Assembly: GCA_963824345.1 (NCBI GenBank) | Contig: CAWGOZ010000008.1 | Location: 266,228 to 330,227, forward strand | Length of the DNA: 64,000 nt | Direction: 5' to 3' | From: Palsa-89 sp963824345 | GTDB taxonomy: Bacteria; Acidobacteriota; Terriglobia; Bryobacterales; Bryobacteraceae | In this document: piece by piece, positions 41,873 to 50,890 of the stretch | How positions within the stretch are numbered: position 1 is the first letter of the stretch | How the letters are laid out: every line of letters starts with the position of its first letter | Notes under the pieces: model-generated | Seen by the model: the letters and a program-made list of their open reading frames with translations, nothing else | Database searches by the model: none | What the model was told of the DNA's origin: nothing | Translations under genes and position numbers: made by a program

Positions 41873-43315
41873 ATGCCGCTTTCCGATTCGTTCTTTGGCC
41901 AGAAGTTTGGAATCACCGAGCATGATCTCGAGTCCTATCTTTCGGAGGCTCTAGGAGCCGGGGGCGACTACGCCGATCTCTATTTCGAATACCTCGCCAC
42001 CAGCCAGCTCAGCATCGACGAATCCATTGTCAAAAGCGCGGTGCAGGGTGTTTCGCTCGGCGTAGGCGTGCGCGTCATCTCAGGCGAGCGAACCGGCTAC
42101 GCTTATAGCGACGATCTGAGCTCCGAGAAAATTCGCAAAGCGGCCCGCGTGGCTGCTTGTATCGCGAACGGCCCCTCCAAGGTGGACAAAACGGGATTCC
42201 AGCGCGTGCGCGGTCGCGATCTCTATCCGCTGGTGACGGCGCCGAATGAAGTAAGTCTCGCGGAGCGCGTGGAACTTGTGAAGCGCGCCGATCGAGCGGC
42301 GCGGGCGGCGGACCGGCGCGTCTTTCAAGTACAGGCCAGCTATCTCGACAGCCTGCGCCAGGTTCTGGTGGCCACCAGTGACGGCGTTCTGAGTACCGAC
42401 CGTCAACCACTGGCGCGCTTGGGAGTGTCGGTGCTGGCGCGTGAGAGTTCCCTCAACGGAAATAATGTGCCCCAGCGAGGATACTCGGGCGGCGGCGGTC
42501 GCGTGGGACTCGAGTTTTTCGAAAGCGAGCACTCGCCGGAGCATTTTGCGCGCGAAGCGGTGCGGCAGGCCATCGTGCAACTGGATGCAATGCCCGCCCC
42601 CGCGGGCGAGATGACGGTAGTGCTGGGGCCGGGCTGGCCGGGCGTTTTGCTGCATGAAGCGGTGGGGCACGGCCTGGAAGCGGATTTCAACCGCAAGAAG
42701 GTCTCGGCGTTCAGCGATCGGATCGGCCAGCAAGTGGCCAGCCCGTTGTGCACCGTCGTCGACGACGGCACCATTCGCAATCGCCGTGGATCGCTCAACG
42801 TGGATGACGAAGGCGCGCCCACGCAGGAAAACGTGTTGATCGAGAAGGGCGTGCTGCGCGGTTATTTGTACGACAAGCTTTCCAGCCGGCTACTGCGTTC
42901 TAAAACCACCGGCAGCGGGCGCCGGGAAAGTTATCAGCACATTCCGATGCCGCGCATGACCAACACCTTCATGCTAGCGGGCGATAGCGACCCCGAAGAG
43001 ATCATCCGTTCCACTCCTCGCGGCCTGTACTGCGCGAATTTCGGCGGCGGCCAGGTGGACATCACCAGCGGCAACTTCGTGTTCAGCGCGTCCGAGAGCT
43101 ATCTGATCGAGGATGGCCACATCACGCGGCCGGTGCGTGGCGCCACCTTAACCGGCAACGGACCGGAGGCGCTGAAGTACGTGAGCATGGTGGGGCACGA
43201 CCTGAAGCTGGATGAAGGCATCGGCATCTGCGGCAAAGAAGGCCAGAGCGTGCCGGTGGGCGTCGGGATTCCGACCGTGAAGATCGATCGCATGACGGTG
43301 GGCGGCACGGGCTGA
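41873..43315 (+). CDS. tldD: TldD metalloprotease subunit
   Basis: A 480-residue protein starting at the ATG at 41873. The zinc motif HEAVGHGLEAD begins at His261, and GFVFS-like and GNGPEALKYVSMVGHDLKLD are at the end. TldD and TldE form a heterodimeric metalloprotease that in Enterobacteria matures microcin B17 and degrades CcdA; in other bacteria the natural substrates are unknown. It overlaps tldE by the TGATG junction (43313-43317). Confidence 0.95.
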   Translation: MPLSDSFFGQKFGITEHDLESYLSEALGAGGDYADLYFEYLATSQLSIDESIVKSAVQGVSLGVGVRVISGERTGYAYSDDLSSEKIRKAARVAACIANGPSKVDKTGFQRVRGRDLYPLVTAPNEVSLAERVELVKRADRAARAADRRVFQVQASYLDSLRQVLVATSDGVLSTDRQPLARLGVSVLARESSLNGNNVPQRGYSGGGGRVGLEFFESEHSPEHFAREAVRQAIVQLDAMPAPAGEMTVVLGPGWPGVLLHEAVGHGLEADFNRKKVSAFSDRIGQQVASPLCTVVDDGTIRNRRGSLNVDDEGAPTQENVLIEKGVLRGYLYDKLSSRLLRSKTTGSGRRESYQHIPMPRMTNTFMLAGDSDPEEIIRSTPRGLYCANFGGGQVDITSGNFVFSASESYLIEDGHITRPVRGATLTGNGPEALKYVSMVGHDLKLDEGIGICGKEGQSVPVGVGIPTVKIDRMTVGGTG

Positions 43316-44658
43316 TGATTGAAGCGGAACTCGCCAGCCAGGCAGTGCGCATGGCGCTCGACCAAGGGGCGACAGATGCCGAGTGCACCCTCGCCGAGGG
43401 CGAAGAATTTTCCGCCCAGGTGCGGATGCGCGCGCTCGAAACACTGAAGGACGCTGGATCGCGGCGCGCCGGACTGCGAGTTTTGATTGGCCAACGAGTG
43501 GGCTCGGCCCATACATCCGACCTTTCCGCCGAGGGAATGCGTCAAATGGTGGAATCCGCGCTGGCGCTGGCGGCCATCTCCACCGAGGATCCGTTTGCGG
43601 ACTTGCCGGAATCTTCCGAGCTGGGGTCGCTCGCAGGCGACCTCAGGCTGTACTCCGGCGACATTCACAATTTCGACACCGCTGCGCGGATTCAAGCTGC
43701 CATGGAGGCCGAGGAGGCCGCCCTGTCCTGGGACCCGCGCATCACCAATTCCGAAGGAGCGTCCTTCAGCGCGTACGCGGGCCAGCGCGTATTCGCAAAC
43801 TCGCGGGGTTTTGTAGGCAGCTATCGCATGAGCAGCTGCTCGCTGAGCGCCACCCCGGTGGCGCGGCAAGGCGATTCGATGGAGCGCGACTACTGGTATT
43901 CATTGGCCCGCAGCCACTCCGATCTCGAAAGTCCCGCGCATGTGGGCCGGCGGGCCGCCGAGCGAACCATTCGGCGCTTGGGCGCGCGCAAAGTCCCGAC
44001 GCAAAAGGCGCCCGTGATTTTCGATCCCATCACCGCGCGGTCCCTGCTCGGCAATATCTTCGAAGCAGTGGAAGGCGACGGGATTTATCGCAAGGCGTCG
44101 TTCCTGGAGGGCCAGCTGGGCGATCGCGTGGCATCCGAGAACGTAACCGTCGTCGACGACGGCGGATTGCCGGGACTTTTCGGCACATCCCCCTTTGACG
44201 ACGAAGGAGTCCCATCGCGGCGCACGGTGGTGATCGATCGCGGAGTGCTGCGGAGTTACCTGCTGAATACCTACACGGCCAGGAAGCTGGGCCTGCGCAC
44301 TACCGGCAACGCGGCGCGCGGAGTCACCGGAAATGCCGGCGTCGGGCACGGCAATTTTTTCCTCGAGAAGGGCCCGCATCCGCCCCAGGAAATGATTCGC
44401 GGAATCCGCCGGGGATTGTATGTCACCGAGCTGATCGGCCAAGGCGTCAACGTAGTGACTGGCGATTATTCGCGAGGCGCGGCCGGCTTGTGGATCGAGA
44501 ATGGCGAGTTCGCGTATCCTGTGTCTGAGATCACCATTGCGGCGACGCTCCAGCAGATGCTGATGGACGTGGAAGCCGTAGCGTCGGATCTCGAGTTTCG
44601 AGGATCGGTGGCCGCGCCGACGCTGCTGATCCGGGAGATGACCATCAGTGGGCAGTAA
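43315..44658 (+). CDS. pmbA: TldE/PmbA subunit of the TldD/E protease
   Basis: A 447-residue protein with the TldE layout: VPTQKAPVIFDPITARSLLG, SRRTVVIDRGVLRSYLLNTY, GVTGNAGVGHGNFFLEKGPH and LWIENGEFAYPVSEITIAAT. It lacks the HExxH zinc motif, as is normal for TldE, and depends on TldD for catalysis. Translationally coupled to tldD (TGATG), with the next gene starting inside its 3' end. Confidence 0.95.
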   Translation: MIEAELASQAVRMALDQGATDAECTLAEGEEFSAQVRMRALETLKDAGSRRAGLRVLIGQRVGSAHTSDLSAEGMRQMVESALALAAISTEDPFADLPESSELGSLAGDLRLYSGDIHNFDTAARIQAAMEAEEAALSWDPRITNSEGASFSAYAGQRVFANSRGFVGSYRMSSCSLSATPVARQGDSMERDYWYSLARSHSDLESPAHVGRRAAERTIRRLGARKVPTQKAPVIFDPITARSLLGNIFEAVEGDGIYRKASFLEGQLGDRVASENVTVVDDGGLPGLFGTSPFDDEGVPSRRTVVIDRGVLRSYLLNTYTARKLGLRTTGNAARGVTGNAGVGHGNFFLEKGPHPPQEMIRGIRRGLYVTELIGQGVNVVTGDYSRGAAGLWIENGEFAYPVSEITIAATLQQMLMDVEAVASDLEFRGSVAAPTLLIREMTISGQ

Positions 44659-45079
44659 GACCGCCGTCTCTGTGATCGCGATCGCGGCGGCCTTGGCCGC
44701 GGGACTGCTTTGGTTCGTCAATCGTCCCCAGCCCGCCGCCGCTAACGCGCCGCTGTCGGCCGACGCCAAAGCGTACGTTCGCAATCTACAGCTCACCGAA
44801 GTGACCATGAAGGCTACCGAGAGCTATGTGAACCAGACGGTAACCGAGATCGAGGGTAAGATCACCAACTCAGGCAGCCGCACCGTGCAGCATGCCGATG
44901 TGTATTGCGTGTTCTACAACTCGTACGGCGAAGTGATTCTGCGGGAGCGCGCGCCCATTGTCGTAACCGGCCTGAAGCCGGGCGAGACGCGGGCGTTCCG
45001 GCTCCCCTTCGACGACATTCCCGGAGGCTGGAACAATCAGATGCCGCAGTTGGTGATCGCACGCATCGAGTTCGCCTGA
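44648..45079 (+). CDS. Exported FxLYD-like protein, 143 aa
   Basis: Starts at a GTG inside the tldE 3' end (44648, overlap 11 bases). One hydrophobic segment at residues about 5-25 followed by an extracytoplasmic beta-sandwich: EIEGKITNSGSRTVQHADVY, GLKPGETRAFRLPFDDIPGG. The pattern 'G.I.N.G...V...V...F....G' is that of FxLYD/DUF2393-type domains. Ends in TGATG with the receiver gene. Function unknown. Confidence 0.65.
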   Translation: MGSKTAVSVIAIAAALAAGLLWFVNRPQPAAANAPLSADAKAYVRNLQLTEVTMKATESYVNQTVTEIEGKITNSGSRTVQHADVYCVFYNSYGEVILRERAPIVVTGLKPGETRAFRLPFDDIPGGWNNQMPQLVIARIEFA

Positions 45080-45411
45080 TGGCGCGCATCCTGGTGGTGG
45101 AAGACGACGCCATCCAACTGGAGATTCGCAAGCAGATTCTGGAGCACGCCGGTCACCAGGTGGTGGCGGCGCAGAGCGCGTCCGAGGCGCTGGAGGGGCT
45201 TGCCGGATGTCCCATCGTGCTGATGGATCTGCGGATCCCGCGGCCGGAGGACGGTTTGCGCTTGATTCAAGCCATCGCCGGCGCCGCCCGGATTATCGTT
45301 CTGTCCGGCGGAGAGCCCGATGCTAGTTTGCCGGTGGACGAATTCTTAACTAAACCTTGCCCATCGAGGAAGCTGCTGGCGTGTATTGACCGATGGACAT
45401 CCGCGCGATAA
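45079..45411 (+). CDS. Stand-alone response-regulator receiver domain
   Basis: A 110-residue CheY-like domain: MARILVVEDDAIQLEIRKQI with the two acidic residues, phospho-Asp in VLMDLRIP, Ser in VLSGGEP and Lys in EFLTKPCP. The start overlaps the previous gene's stop (TGATG). No histidine kinase is nearby and there is no output domain, so it signals to a partner elsewhere. Its last 62 bases overlap the convergent lgt gene. Confidence 0.9.
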   Translation: MARILVVEDDAIQLEIRKQILEHAGHQVVAAQSASEALEGLAGCPIVLMDLRIPRPEDGLRLIQAIAGAARIIVLSGGEPDASLPVDEFLTKPCPSRKLLACIDRWTSAR

Positions 45412-46156
45412 TCAAGCCCAGACCGGCCGCCAGTGTCGCGAGCGAAATCCACTGAGTGTACGAAAGACCCGAATGCAGGCCTTGCTCGTGGAAGCGGAAG
45501 AACTCGATGCCGAAGCGCGCCGCGGAATATAGCGTCAGATACCAGCCCAGGATTGTGCCCGTGGTGTGGGCCTTGGCGATCCGCCAATAAAGGACCAGAA
45601 AGATCAGCGCATCCGCGGCCGATTCGTAAAGTTGCGTGGGATGCAATGGAATGCCCAGCGGAACCCCGGTGAGCTCGGCCGCTTGCGGGTTATGGAACGT
45701 CACTGCCCAGGGCACATGCGCCGCAACACCCCAGCAGCAGCCCGCGGAGAAACAACCCAGCCGGCCGATGGCTTGGCCAAGCGCTATGCCGGGCGCGAAA
45801 ACGTCGCAGGTTGCAAGAACCGGTAGGTTCTGGCGGCGCATGTACAGCAGGGCGAACGCGAACGCTACCACGAAACCACCCTGGTAAACGCCCGCCGCTT
45901 GCAGCGTGCTCAACGAAAAAATGGACGCCGGATCATTCCAGTACGATTTGAAATCGAACAGGATCATGAATAGCTTGGCGCCCGCTAGCCCCGCGAGCGC
46001 GCAATAGATGGCCAGATTTGTAACACGCTCGGAAGGGAGCTTGGCTCGCCTCCCCAGGCGAATCACCACCCATAACGCCGCCAGAAACGCGATGGCCACC
46101 AGAGTCCCGTAAGTGGGAACGAAAAAATTGCCAATCGTTATCAGCTTAGGAAACAT
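45350..46156 (-). CDS. lgt: Prolipoprotein diacylglyceryl transferase
   Basis: A 268-residue membrane enzyme from the ATG at 46156 (MFPKLITIG). The Lgt signature is present as GRLGCFSAGCCWG (variant of GRIGNFxNxE, common outside Proteobacteria) and PTQLYESAADALIFLVLY. It transfers diacylglycerol to the lipobox Cys of prelipoproteins, the step before LspA. The start overlaps the lspA end by 11 bases: ileS-lspA-lgt form one operon. Confidence 0.92.
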   Translation of the reverse strand: MFPKLITIGNFFVPTYGTLVAIAFLAALWVVIRLGRRAKLPSERVTNLAIYCALAGLAGAKLFMILFDFKSYWNDPASIFSLSTLQAAGVYQGGFVVAFAFALLYMRRQNLPVLATCDVFAPGIALGQAIGRLGCFSAGCCWGVAAHVPWAVTFHNPQAAELTGVPLGIPLHPTQLYESAADALIFLVLYWRIAKAHTTGTILGWYLTLYSAARFGIEFFRFHEQGLHSGLSYTQWISLATLAAGLGLIIARMSIGQYTPAASSMGKV

Positions 46157-46643
46157 GAGTGACTTTCCGCTCCCTGGCCCGCCACATGTCGAGCAATAGC
46201 AAGCACGCGCCAACGGTGATCGCGCTATCGGCGACGTTGAAGGCCGGGAAGTAATGCGGGCCGGCGTGCACTTCGACGAAATCCGTCACGGTACCGTTGA
46301 CAACTCGATCATACAGGTTTCCAAACGCGCCTCCCAAGATGAAGCCCAGCCCGGCTCCCAGCCATGCATCCAGCTGGCCACGCAGGAGGACCGCGGAGAT
46401 CGCGACCAGCACGGCCGCGGAGAAGCCGATCAGTAAGACGCCGCGCCATGCGCCGGAAGCGTTCGAGAGCATGCCGAATGCAATTCCGGGATTTTCCGTG
46501 TGCACAATATTGAAAACTCCGGGGACGATGGCCAACGAATCAAAAGCCGAGAGATGCGCCTGGATAATGATTTTGGTGGCGCGATCCAAAACGGCGACTA
46601 CCGCGGCGATGAGAAAAGGAACCAGCTTTCTACTGAATGGCAT
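46146..46643 (-). CDS. lspA: Lipoprotein signal peptidase (signal peptidase II)
   Basis: A 165-residue membrane aspartic protease from the ATG at 46643. The catalytic Asp residues are in NLYDRVVNGTVTDFVEVH and FNVADSAITVG, and HTENPGIAFGML is the expected earlier motif. Four hydrophobic segments. It cuts lipoprotein signal peptides before the lipidated Cys. Overlaps ileS by 14 bases and lgt by 11. Confidence 0.95.
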   Translation of the reverse strand: MPFSRKLVPFLIAAVVAVLDRATKIIIQAHLSAFDSLAIVPGVFNIVHTENPGIAFGMLSNASGAWRGVLLIGFSAAVLVAISAVLLRGQLDAWLGAGLGFILGGAFGNLYDRVVNGTVTDFVEVHAGPHYFPAFNVADSAITVGACLLLLDMWRARERKVTHVS

Positions 46644-49440
46644 CACTACAAGCCGCGCATAGTGTTGGGAATTCCGGATTATTTCCCACATCCAGCGTAT
46701 ATTTCCAGCAGCGTTCGCATTTAATCCCGTCAGTGCGCTCTATTTCGGCGGAAATGCCGCTTTCACTTCTTCGCTCCAATTGAACCTGCGAGACGATAAA
46801 CAGCGCCGGAAGATCGGCGCCATATTCATTGAGGAGCGGATAGAGATCGGGACCGGCCTTCAAGACGACTTTCGCTTCGAGCGATTTGCCAATACGCTTG
46901 TCTTCCCTCGCGATTTCGAGCGACTTCAAAACCTGATCGCGGATTGGCATCAGCCGGTCCCAATTCGCCACCCGTTCACGTTGCCGCATGGTGAACCCCT
47001 CCGTCAGTTCGCCGGGTTCGGGCAGCAGCGCGAGATGCACGCTAGCGGGGCTGCCGGCGGGCTTGGACAGATAGCCCCACACTTCTTCGGTAGTGAAAGA
47101 TAAAATAGGGGCAAGCAGGCGAACCAGCGCATAGGCGATACGGTACACCGCGGTTTGCGCGGAACGGCGTGAATGGGAGCGGACTCCGGCGGTGTAAAGA
47201 CGGTCTTTCGCAATATCGATCCACACGGCGCTCAGTTCTGTCGTGGCGAAATCGTAAACCGCCCGGTAGACTTTATGGAAGGCATATTCGTCATACCAGG
47301 CCCGGCATCGCGCGACTAATTCTTCTGTTTTTAAAAGAATCCATTGATCGATTTCCGCGAGACGATCTCCGGGCAAAGTATCCGTATCCGGATTGAAGTT
47401 ATTCAAATTACCGAGCAGATTTTTGAAAATGTTATTGCGAAACTTGACGTAGGCTTCGCTTACCCGCTTCAGGATGGTGTCCGAAAGCCGCACATCTTCA
47501 ACAAAATCCACCGACGACACCCACAGACGCAGGACGTCAGCTCCAAACTTGGAGATTACCTCCTCGGGCTCAACGCCAATGCCCAGCGATTTCGACATCG
47601 CGCGGCCTTGTTCATCAAGGGTCCAGCCGTTGGTGGCGCATTCGCGATACGGCGCCGAGCCTTTCAGCGCGACGCCCACCAGCAAGGAACTGTGGAACCA
47701 GCCACGGTATTGATCGCCGCCCTCCAGATACATGTTGGATGGCCAGGGCAGGCCGTTTTCGGGCGTGAGCACCGCAAGATGACTGGATCCGGAATCGAAC
47801 CAGACATCCAGAATATCGGTCTCTTTGCGGAATTCCCGTTTGCCGCATCGCGCGCAAACTGCTTCCGATCCAACCAACTCGGCCGCGGTGCGATCGTACC
47901 AAACGTCGGCGGTGTATTGGCCGAAAAGTTCAACCACGCGATCCAGGACTTTGCGGTCCGTCATCGGTTCCTGACAGTTTTCGCAATAAAACGCGACGAT
48001 CGGAACACCCCACACGCGCTGGCGCGAGATGCACCAGTCGGGCCGCGTCGCGATCATGTTCGACATGCGCTCCTGGCCCCACGCGGGCAGCCACTTTACG
48101 TCCTGGATTGCTTTCAGGGTTCGCGCGCGAAGATCGTTCCGCTCCATGCCGACGAACCACTGCTCGGTGGCGCGAAAGATTGTCGAGTTGTGGCAGCGCC
48201 AGCAGTGCGGATAGCTATGCGTGATCTTCTCTTCGCCGAGCAGCGCTCCATGAGATTTCAGAAGTTCGCTGACGATGGGGTTCGCTTGCCAGACCGTCTT
48301 GCCGATAATCTCCTCCGGAAGACGGCCCGCCGCGCCTTCGGCGTGATAAAAGCGTCCGGCGGGATCCACCGGGCAGTATACCGGAAGCCCGTATTTAACC
48401 CCAACTTCAAAGTCTTCCTGACCGTGGCCGGGCGCCGTGTGGACTGCGCCAGTGCCCTGCTCCAGCGTGACGTGATCGGCCAGAATCCCAAGCGAATCCC
48501 GATCCAAAAATGGATGCCGGAAGATTGCCCCTTCAAGCTTTGAGCCGGGGAAGCTGGCGATCACTTTGGGCCTGGCCCATCCCAGCTTCTCGGCGTTGCT
48601 CTTCAGCAGTTCCAGCGCCACGATATAAACGGCGCCATCCACGTCGACGGCGACGTACTCGAACTTCGGATGATAAGCAATGGCGACGTTGGCCGGAATG
48701 GTCCAGGGCGTGGTAGTCCAGATCAGGCCGTAAACATTGCGCCCGGCCAGCGCGGGATCGATCGCCGCGGCATCGGAGCTGAGCGCAAACCGCACCCAGA
48801 TGGACGGGCTGGTGTGCTCCTCATATTCGATTTCCGCTTCCGCCAGCGCGGTGCGATCGTGCATGCACCAGTTCACCGTCTTCAGACCTTTGTATACGTA
48901 GCCGCGATCCAGAAATTCGACGAACGCGCCCGCGATCACCGCCTCATACTGCGGGCTCATGGTGAGGTACGGATCCTGCCATTGCCCCAGAATGCCCAGC
49001 CGGATGAAATCGGCGCGCTGCAGATCGACATACTTCGCGGCGTATCTGCGGCACTCGGCGCGGATCTGCGCGGTAGTCATCTGCGCTTTGCGCGGGCCAA
49101 GCTCGTGGTCGACTTTGATTTCGATGGGCAGGCCATGGCAATCCCAGCCGGGAATATACGGCGAATCGTAGCCCTCCATGGTCTTGAGCTTGACGATGAA
49201 ATCCTTCAGGATTTTGTTGAGCGCGTGCCCGAGATGGATGTTGCCATTGGCGTAAGGAGGCCCATCGTGCAGCACGTACAGAGGGCGTCCGGCGCGCGCT
49301 GCACGAATCTTCGCGTACAAGTTCTCTCGGTCCCAGCGAAGCAGCATCTTCGGCTCCATTTGAGCCAGGTTGGCCTTCATGGGGAAATCCGTTCGCGGTA
49401 GATTGACACTTTTCTTAATGTCCAGGCCGGGAGCACTCAT
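46630..49440 (-). CDS. ileS: Isoleucyl-tRNA synthetase
   Basis: A 936-residue class I synthetase from the ATG at 49440. The HIGH motif is HLGH at 69-72 in YANGNIHLGHALNKI, the editing domain follows (IWTTTPWTIPANVAIAYHP), and the KMSKS motif is MSKSLG in DEQGRAMSKSLGI. The C-terminal zinc site CERCW...C-x2-C is present, so it is the bacterial type. It attaches isoleucine to tRNA-Ile and edits valine. Preceded on the same strand by the MazEF-like pair, followed by lspA and lgt. Confidence 0.97.
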   Translation of the reverse strand: MSAPGLDIKKSVNLPRTDFPMKANLAQMEPKMLLRWDRENLYAKIRAARAGRPLYVLHDGPPYANGNIHLGHALNKILKDFIVKLKTMEGYDSPYIPGWDCHGLPIEIKVDHELGPRKAQMTTAQIRAECRRYAAKYVDLQRADFIRLGILGQWQDPYLTMSPQYEAVIAGAFVEFLDRGYVYKGLKTVNWCMHDRTALAEAEIEYEEHTSPSIWVRFALSSDAAAIDPALAGRNVYGLIWTTTPWTIPANVAIAYHPKFEYVAVDVDGAVYIVALELLKSNAEKLGWARPKVIASFPGSKLEGAIFRHPFLDRDSLGILADHVTLEQGTGAVHTAPGHGQEDFEVGVKYGLPVYCPVDPAGRFYHAEGAAGRLPEEIIGKTVWQANPIVSELLKSHGALLGEEKITHSYPHCWRCHNSTIFRATEQWFVGMERNDLRARTLKAIQDVKWLPAWGQERMSNMIATRPDWCISRQRVWGVPIVAFYCENCQEPMTDRKVLDRVVELFGQYTADVWYDRTAAELVGSEAVCARCGKREFRKETDILDVWFDSGSSHLAVLTPENGLPWPSNMYLEGGDQYRGWFHSSLLVGVALKGSAPYRECATNGWTLDEQGRAMSKSLGIGVEPEEVISKFGADVLRLWVSSVDFVEDVRLSDTILKRVSEAYVKFRNNIFKNLLGNLNNFNPDTDTLPGDRLAEIDQWILLKTEELVARCRAWYDEYAFHKVYRAVYDFATTELSAVWIDIAKDRLYTAGVRSHSRRSAQTAVYRIAYALVRLLAPILSFTTEEVWGYLSKPAGSPASVHLALLPEPGELTEGFTMRQRERVANWDRLMPIRDQVLKSLEIAREDKRIGKSLEAKVVLKAGPDLYPLLNEYGADLPALFIVSQVQLERRSESGISAEIERTDGIKCERCWKYTLDVGNNPEFPTLCAACSDAIQ

Positions 49441-49516
49441 GGGGATACCTTCATCGTACCCTTTTGGGAGTCGGGAATCGGAGAGCTGCAAGTTCGAATC
49501 GGCCGCCCGTTGCGAG

Positions 49517-49870
49517 TCACAGCCGGTCGAATAAGAGATGGAGTCCATCGCGTACCGCCCTGGCCGCCGTTCCGCTCAACTGGCCGGCGCAATCGGCAAG
49601 TTCCGCTTTATCGATCGTCAGGATCTGCGATATGTTCACCACGCCGGCCCTCGGAAGGTTGGCCTCGCCTTTCTTCAAAAGCACGTTGCCTGGCGCGTTC
49701 GCCCTGCCTAAATTCGACGTTATCAGGCAGACCACGCTGGTTCGAATGGCGCTCCGGTTGAAAATATCGTTCTGGACCACCACGCAGGGATGGCGCTCCG
49801 CCGGCGCCGTACTCGTCGGCGGTCCAAAATCCAACCAGTACACCTGCCCTTGCCGAATTTTGCTCACCAA
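49517..49870 (-). CDS. MazF/PemK-family toxin
   Basis: A 117-residue mRNA interferase-like protein: GQVYWLDFGPPTSTAPAERH then PCVVVQNDIFN, TSVVCLITSNLGRANAPGNV, and VVNISQILTIDKAEL. The start (TTG 49870 or GTG 49867) overlaps the antitoxin's 3' end. Family members cut single-stranded RNA at short sites and are held off by the antitoxin. The gene ends 76 bases before the ileS start. Confidence 0.9.
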   Translation of the reverse strand: MVSKIRQGQVYWLDFGPPTSTAPAERHPCVVVQNDIFNRSAIRTSVVCLITSNLGRANAPGNVLLKKGEANLPRAGVVNISQILTIDKAELADCAGQLSGTAARAVRDGLHLLFDRL

Positions 49871-50109
49871 CGATCCTTCAACGTCCGGCGGACCTTGGCC
49901 TTCATTCCCTTTAGTACGCGCTTTTCGGCTGGTTCGGGCTGGTACGCATAAACTTCGTTGAGCCGAATCAGCATCTGTTCCTGCCGCTGCCGCTGCAGGA
50001 AGTCGCTGACCGCCACGGCGAAAAGCCGGCTGCGGCTCAGTCCCATCAGACGCGCGGTCTGGTCCGCTTCCTGTAATAATCGGTCGTCGATGGAGATAGC
50101 CGTCTTCAT
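49864..50109 (-). CDS. Ribbon-helix-helix antitoxin (MazE-like partner)
   Basis: About 81 residues from the ATG at 50109. The N-terminal RHH fold MKTAISIDDRLLQEADQTAR then LMGLSRSRLFAVAVSDFLQR binds DNA and probably represses the operon; the C-terminal tail (YAYQPEPAEKRVLKGMKAKV) would bind the toxin. It overlaps the toxin by 7 bases. RHH rather than AbrB-fold antitoxins are normal for MazF in this branch. Confidence 0.85.
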   Translation of the reverse strand: MKTAISIDDRLLQEADQTARLMGLSRSRLFAVAVSDFLQRQRQEQMLIRLNEVYAYQPEPAEKRVLKGMKAKVRRTLKDRW

Positions 50110-50203
50110 ATTCCTACCATGAATCATACTAAAGTTATCACCTCCAGGTATTACCGGGTTCCTGGGCAACGATGAGGATCGCAGGGCGGGCTAGAATTGG
50201 CGT

Positions 50204-50890
50204 TTGAGTCTACTCCACCAGCATTGGCAGTTCATTGTAAGTCTGCTCTCAATCGTAGTGGTCGACTTAACTTTGAGCGGCGACAACGCGGTAGTGATCG
50301 CGGCGGCCGCCAAGTCGCTCCGGCCGGATTTGCGGAAGCGCGCACTGATCGCCGGCGCCGCTTGCGCCGTGATTGCTCTGGTCGTCGCGACCTTCTTCAT
50401 TTCGCATCTGCTGCAAATCGAGTTTCTGCAGATTGTCGGCGGCGTCGCGATTCTCTGGATTGCGATCAATCTGTTTCGCGAAGAGCCGCCGCCGGAGTCT
50501 TCCGCGCGCAAGCTGGCGGGGTTTTGGAAGGCCATGTGGTTCATCATTGTCGCCGACGTCACCATGTCCACCGACAACATCCTGGCCGTCGGCGCGATCG
50601 CCCAGGGCAACTTAGAGCTTCTCCTATTCGGGCTCGGCATCAGCATACCGCTGGTGGTGTTTGCCAGCGGACTCCTGGCCGCCTTGATGGACAAATACGT
50701 AGTCATCGTCTACGCCGGCGCTGCGTTGCTCGGCAGAGTAGCCGGGCAAATGATCATGACCGATGCGTTTATCGCGCAGAGGTTCGCGCCTGGCGCGGCT
50801 TGGCGCTACTCGGCTGAAGCGGCCGGAACGATGGGCGTGCTCATCGCCGGATGGTGGATGAAGACGCGCTCCAGCAAGCGCGGCGTCTAG
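50204..50890 (+). CDS. TerC-family integral membrane protein (YjbE/YkoY-like)
   Basis: A 228-residue protein with seven hydrophobic segments, starting at a TTG (50204). The TerC signatures are VDLTLSGDNAVVIAAAAKSL and VADVTMSTDNILAVGAIAQG, with Asp residues inside the membrane. Proteins of this family export manganese or assist secreted metalloenzymes; tellurite resistance is only one context. Its stop interlocks with the stop of the convergent glucan phosphorylase. Confidence 0.92.
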   Translation: MSLLHQHWQFIVSLLSIVVVDLTLSGDNAVVIAAAAKSLRPDLRKRALIAGAACAVIALVVATFFISHLLQIEFLQIVGGVAILWIAINLFREEPPPESSARKLAGFWKAMWFIIVADVTMSTDNILAVGAIAQGNLELLLFGLGISIPLVVFASGLLAALMDKYVVIVYAGAALLGRVAGQMIMTDAFIAQRFAPGAAWRYSAEAAGTMGVLIAGWWMKTRSSKRGV

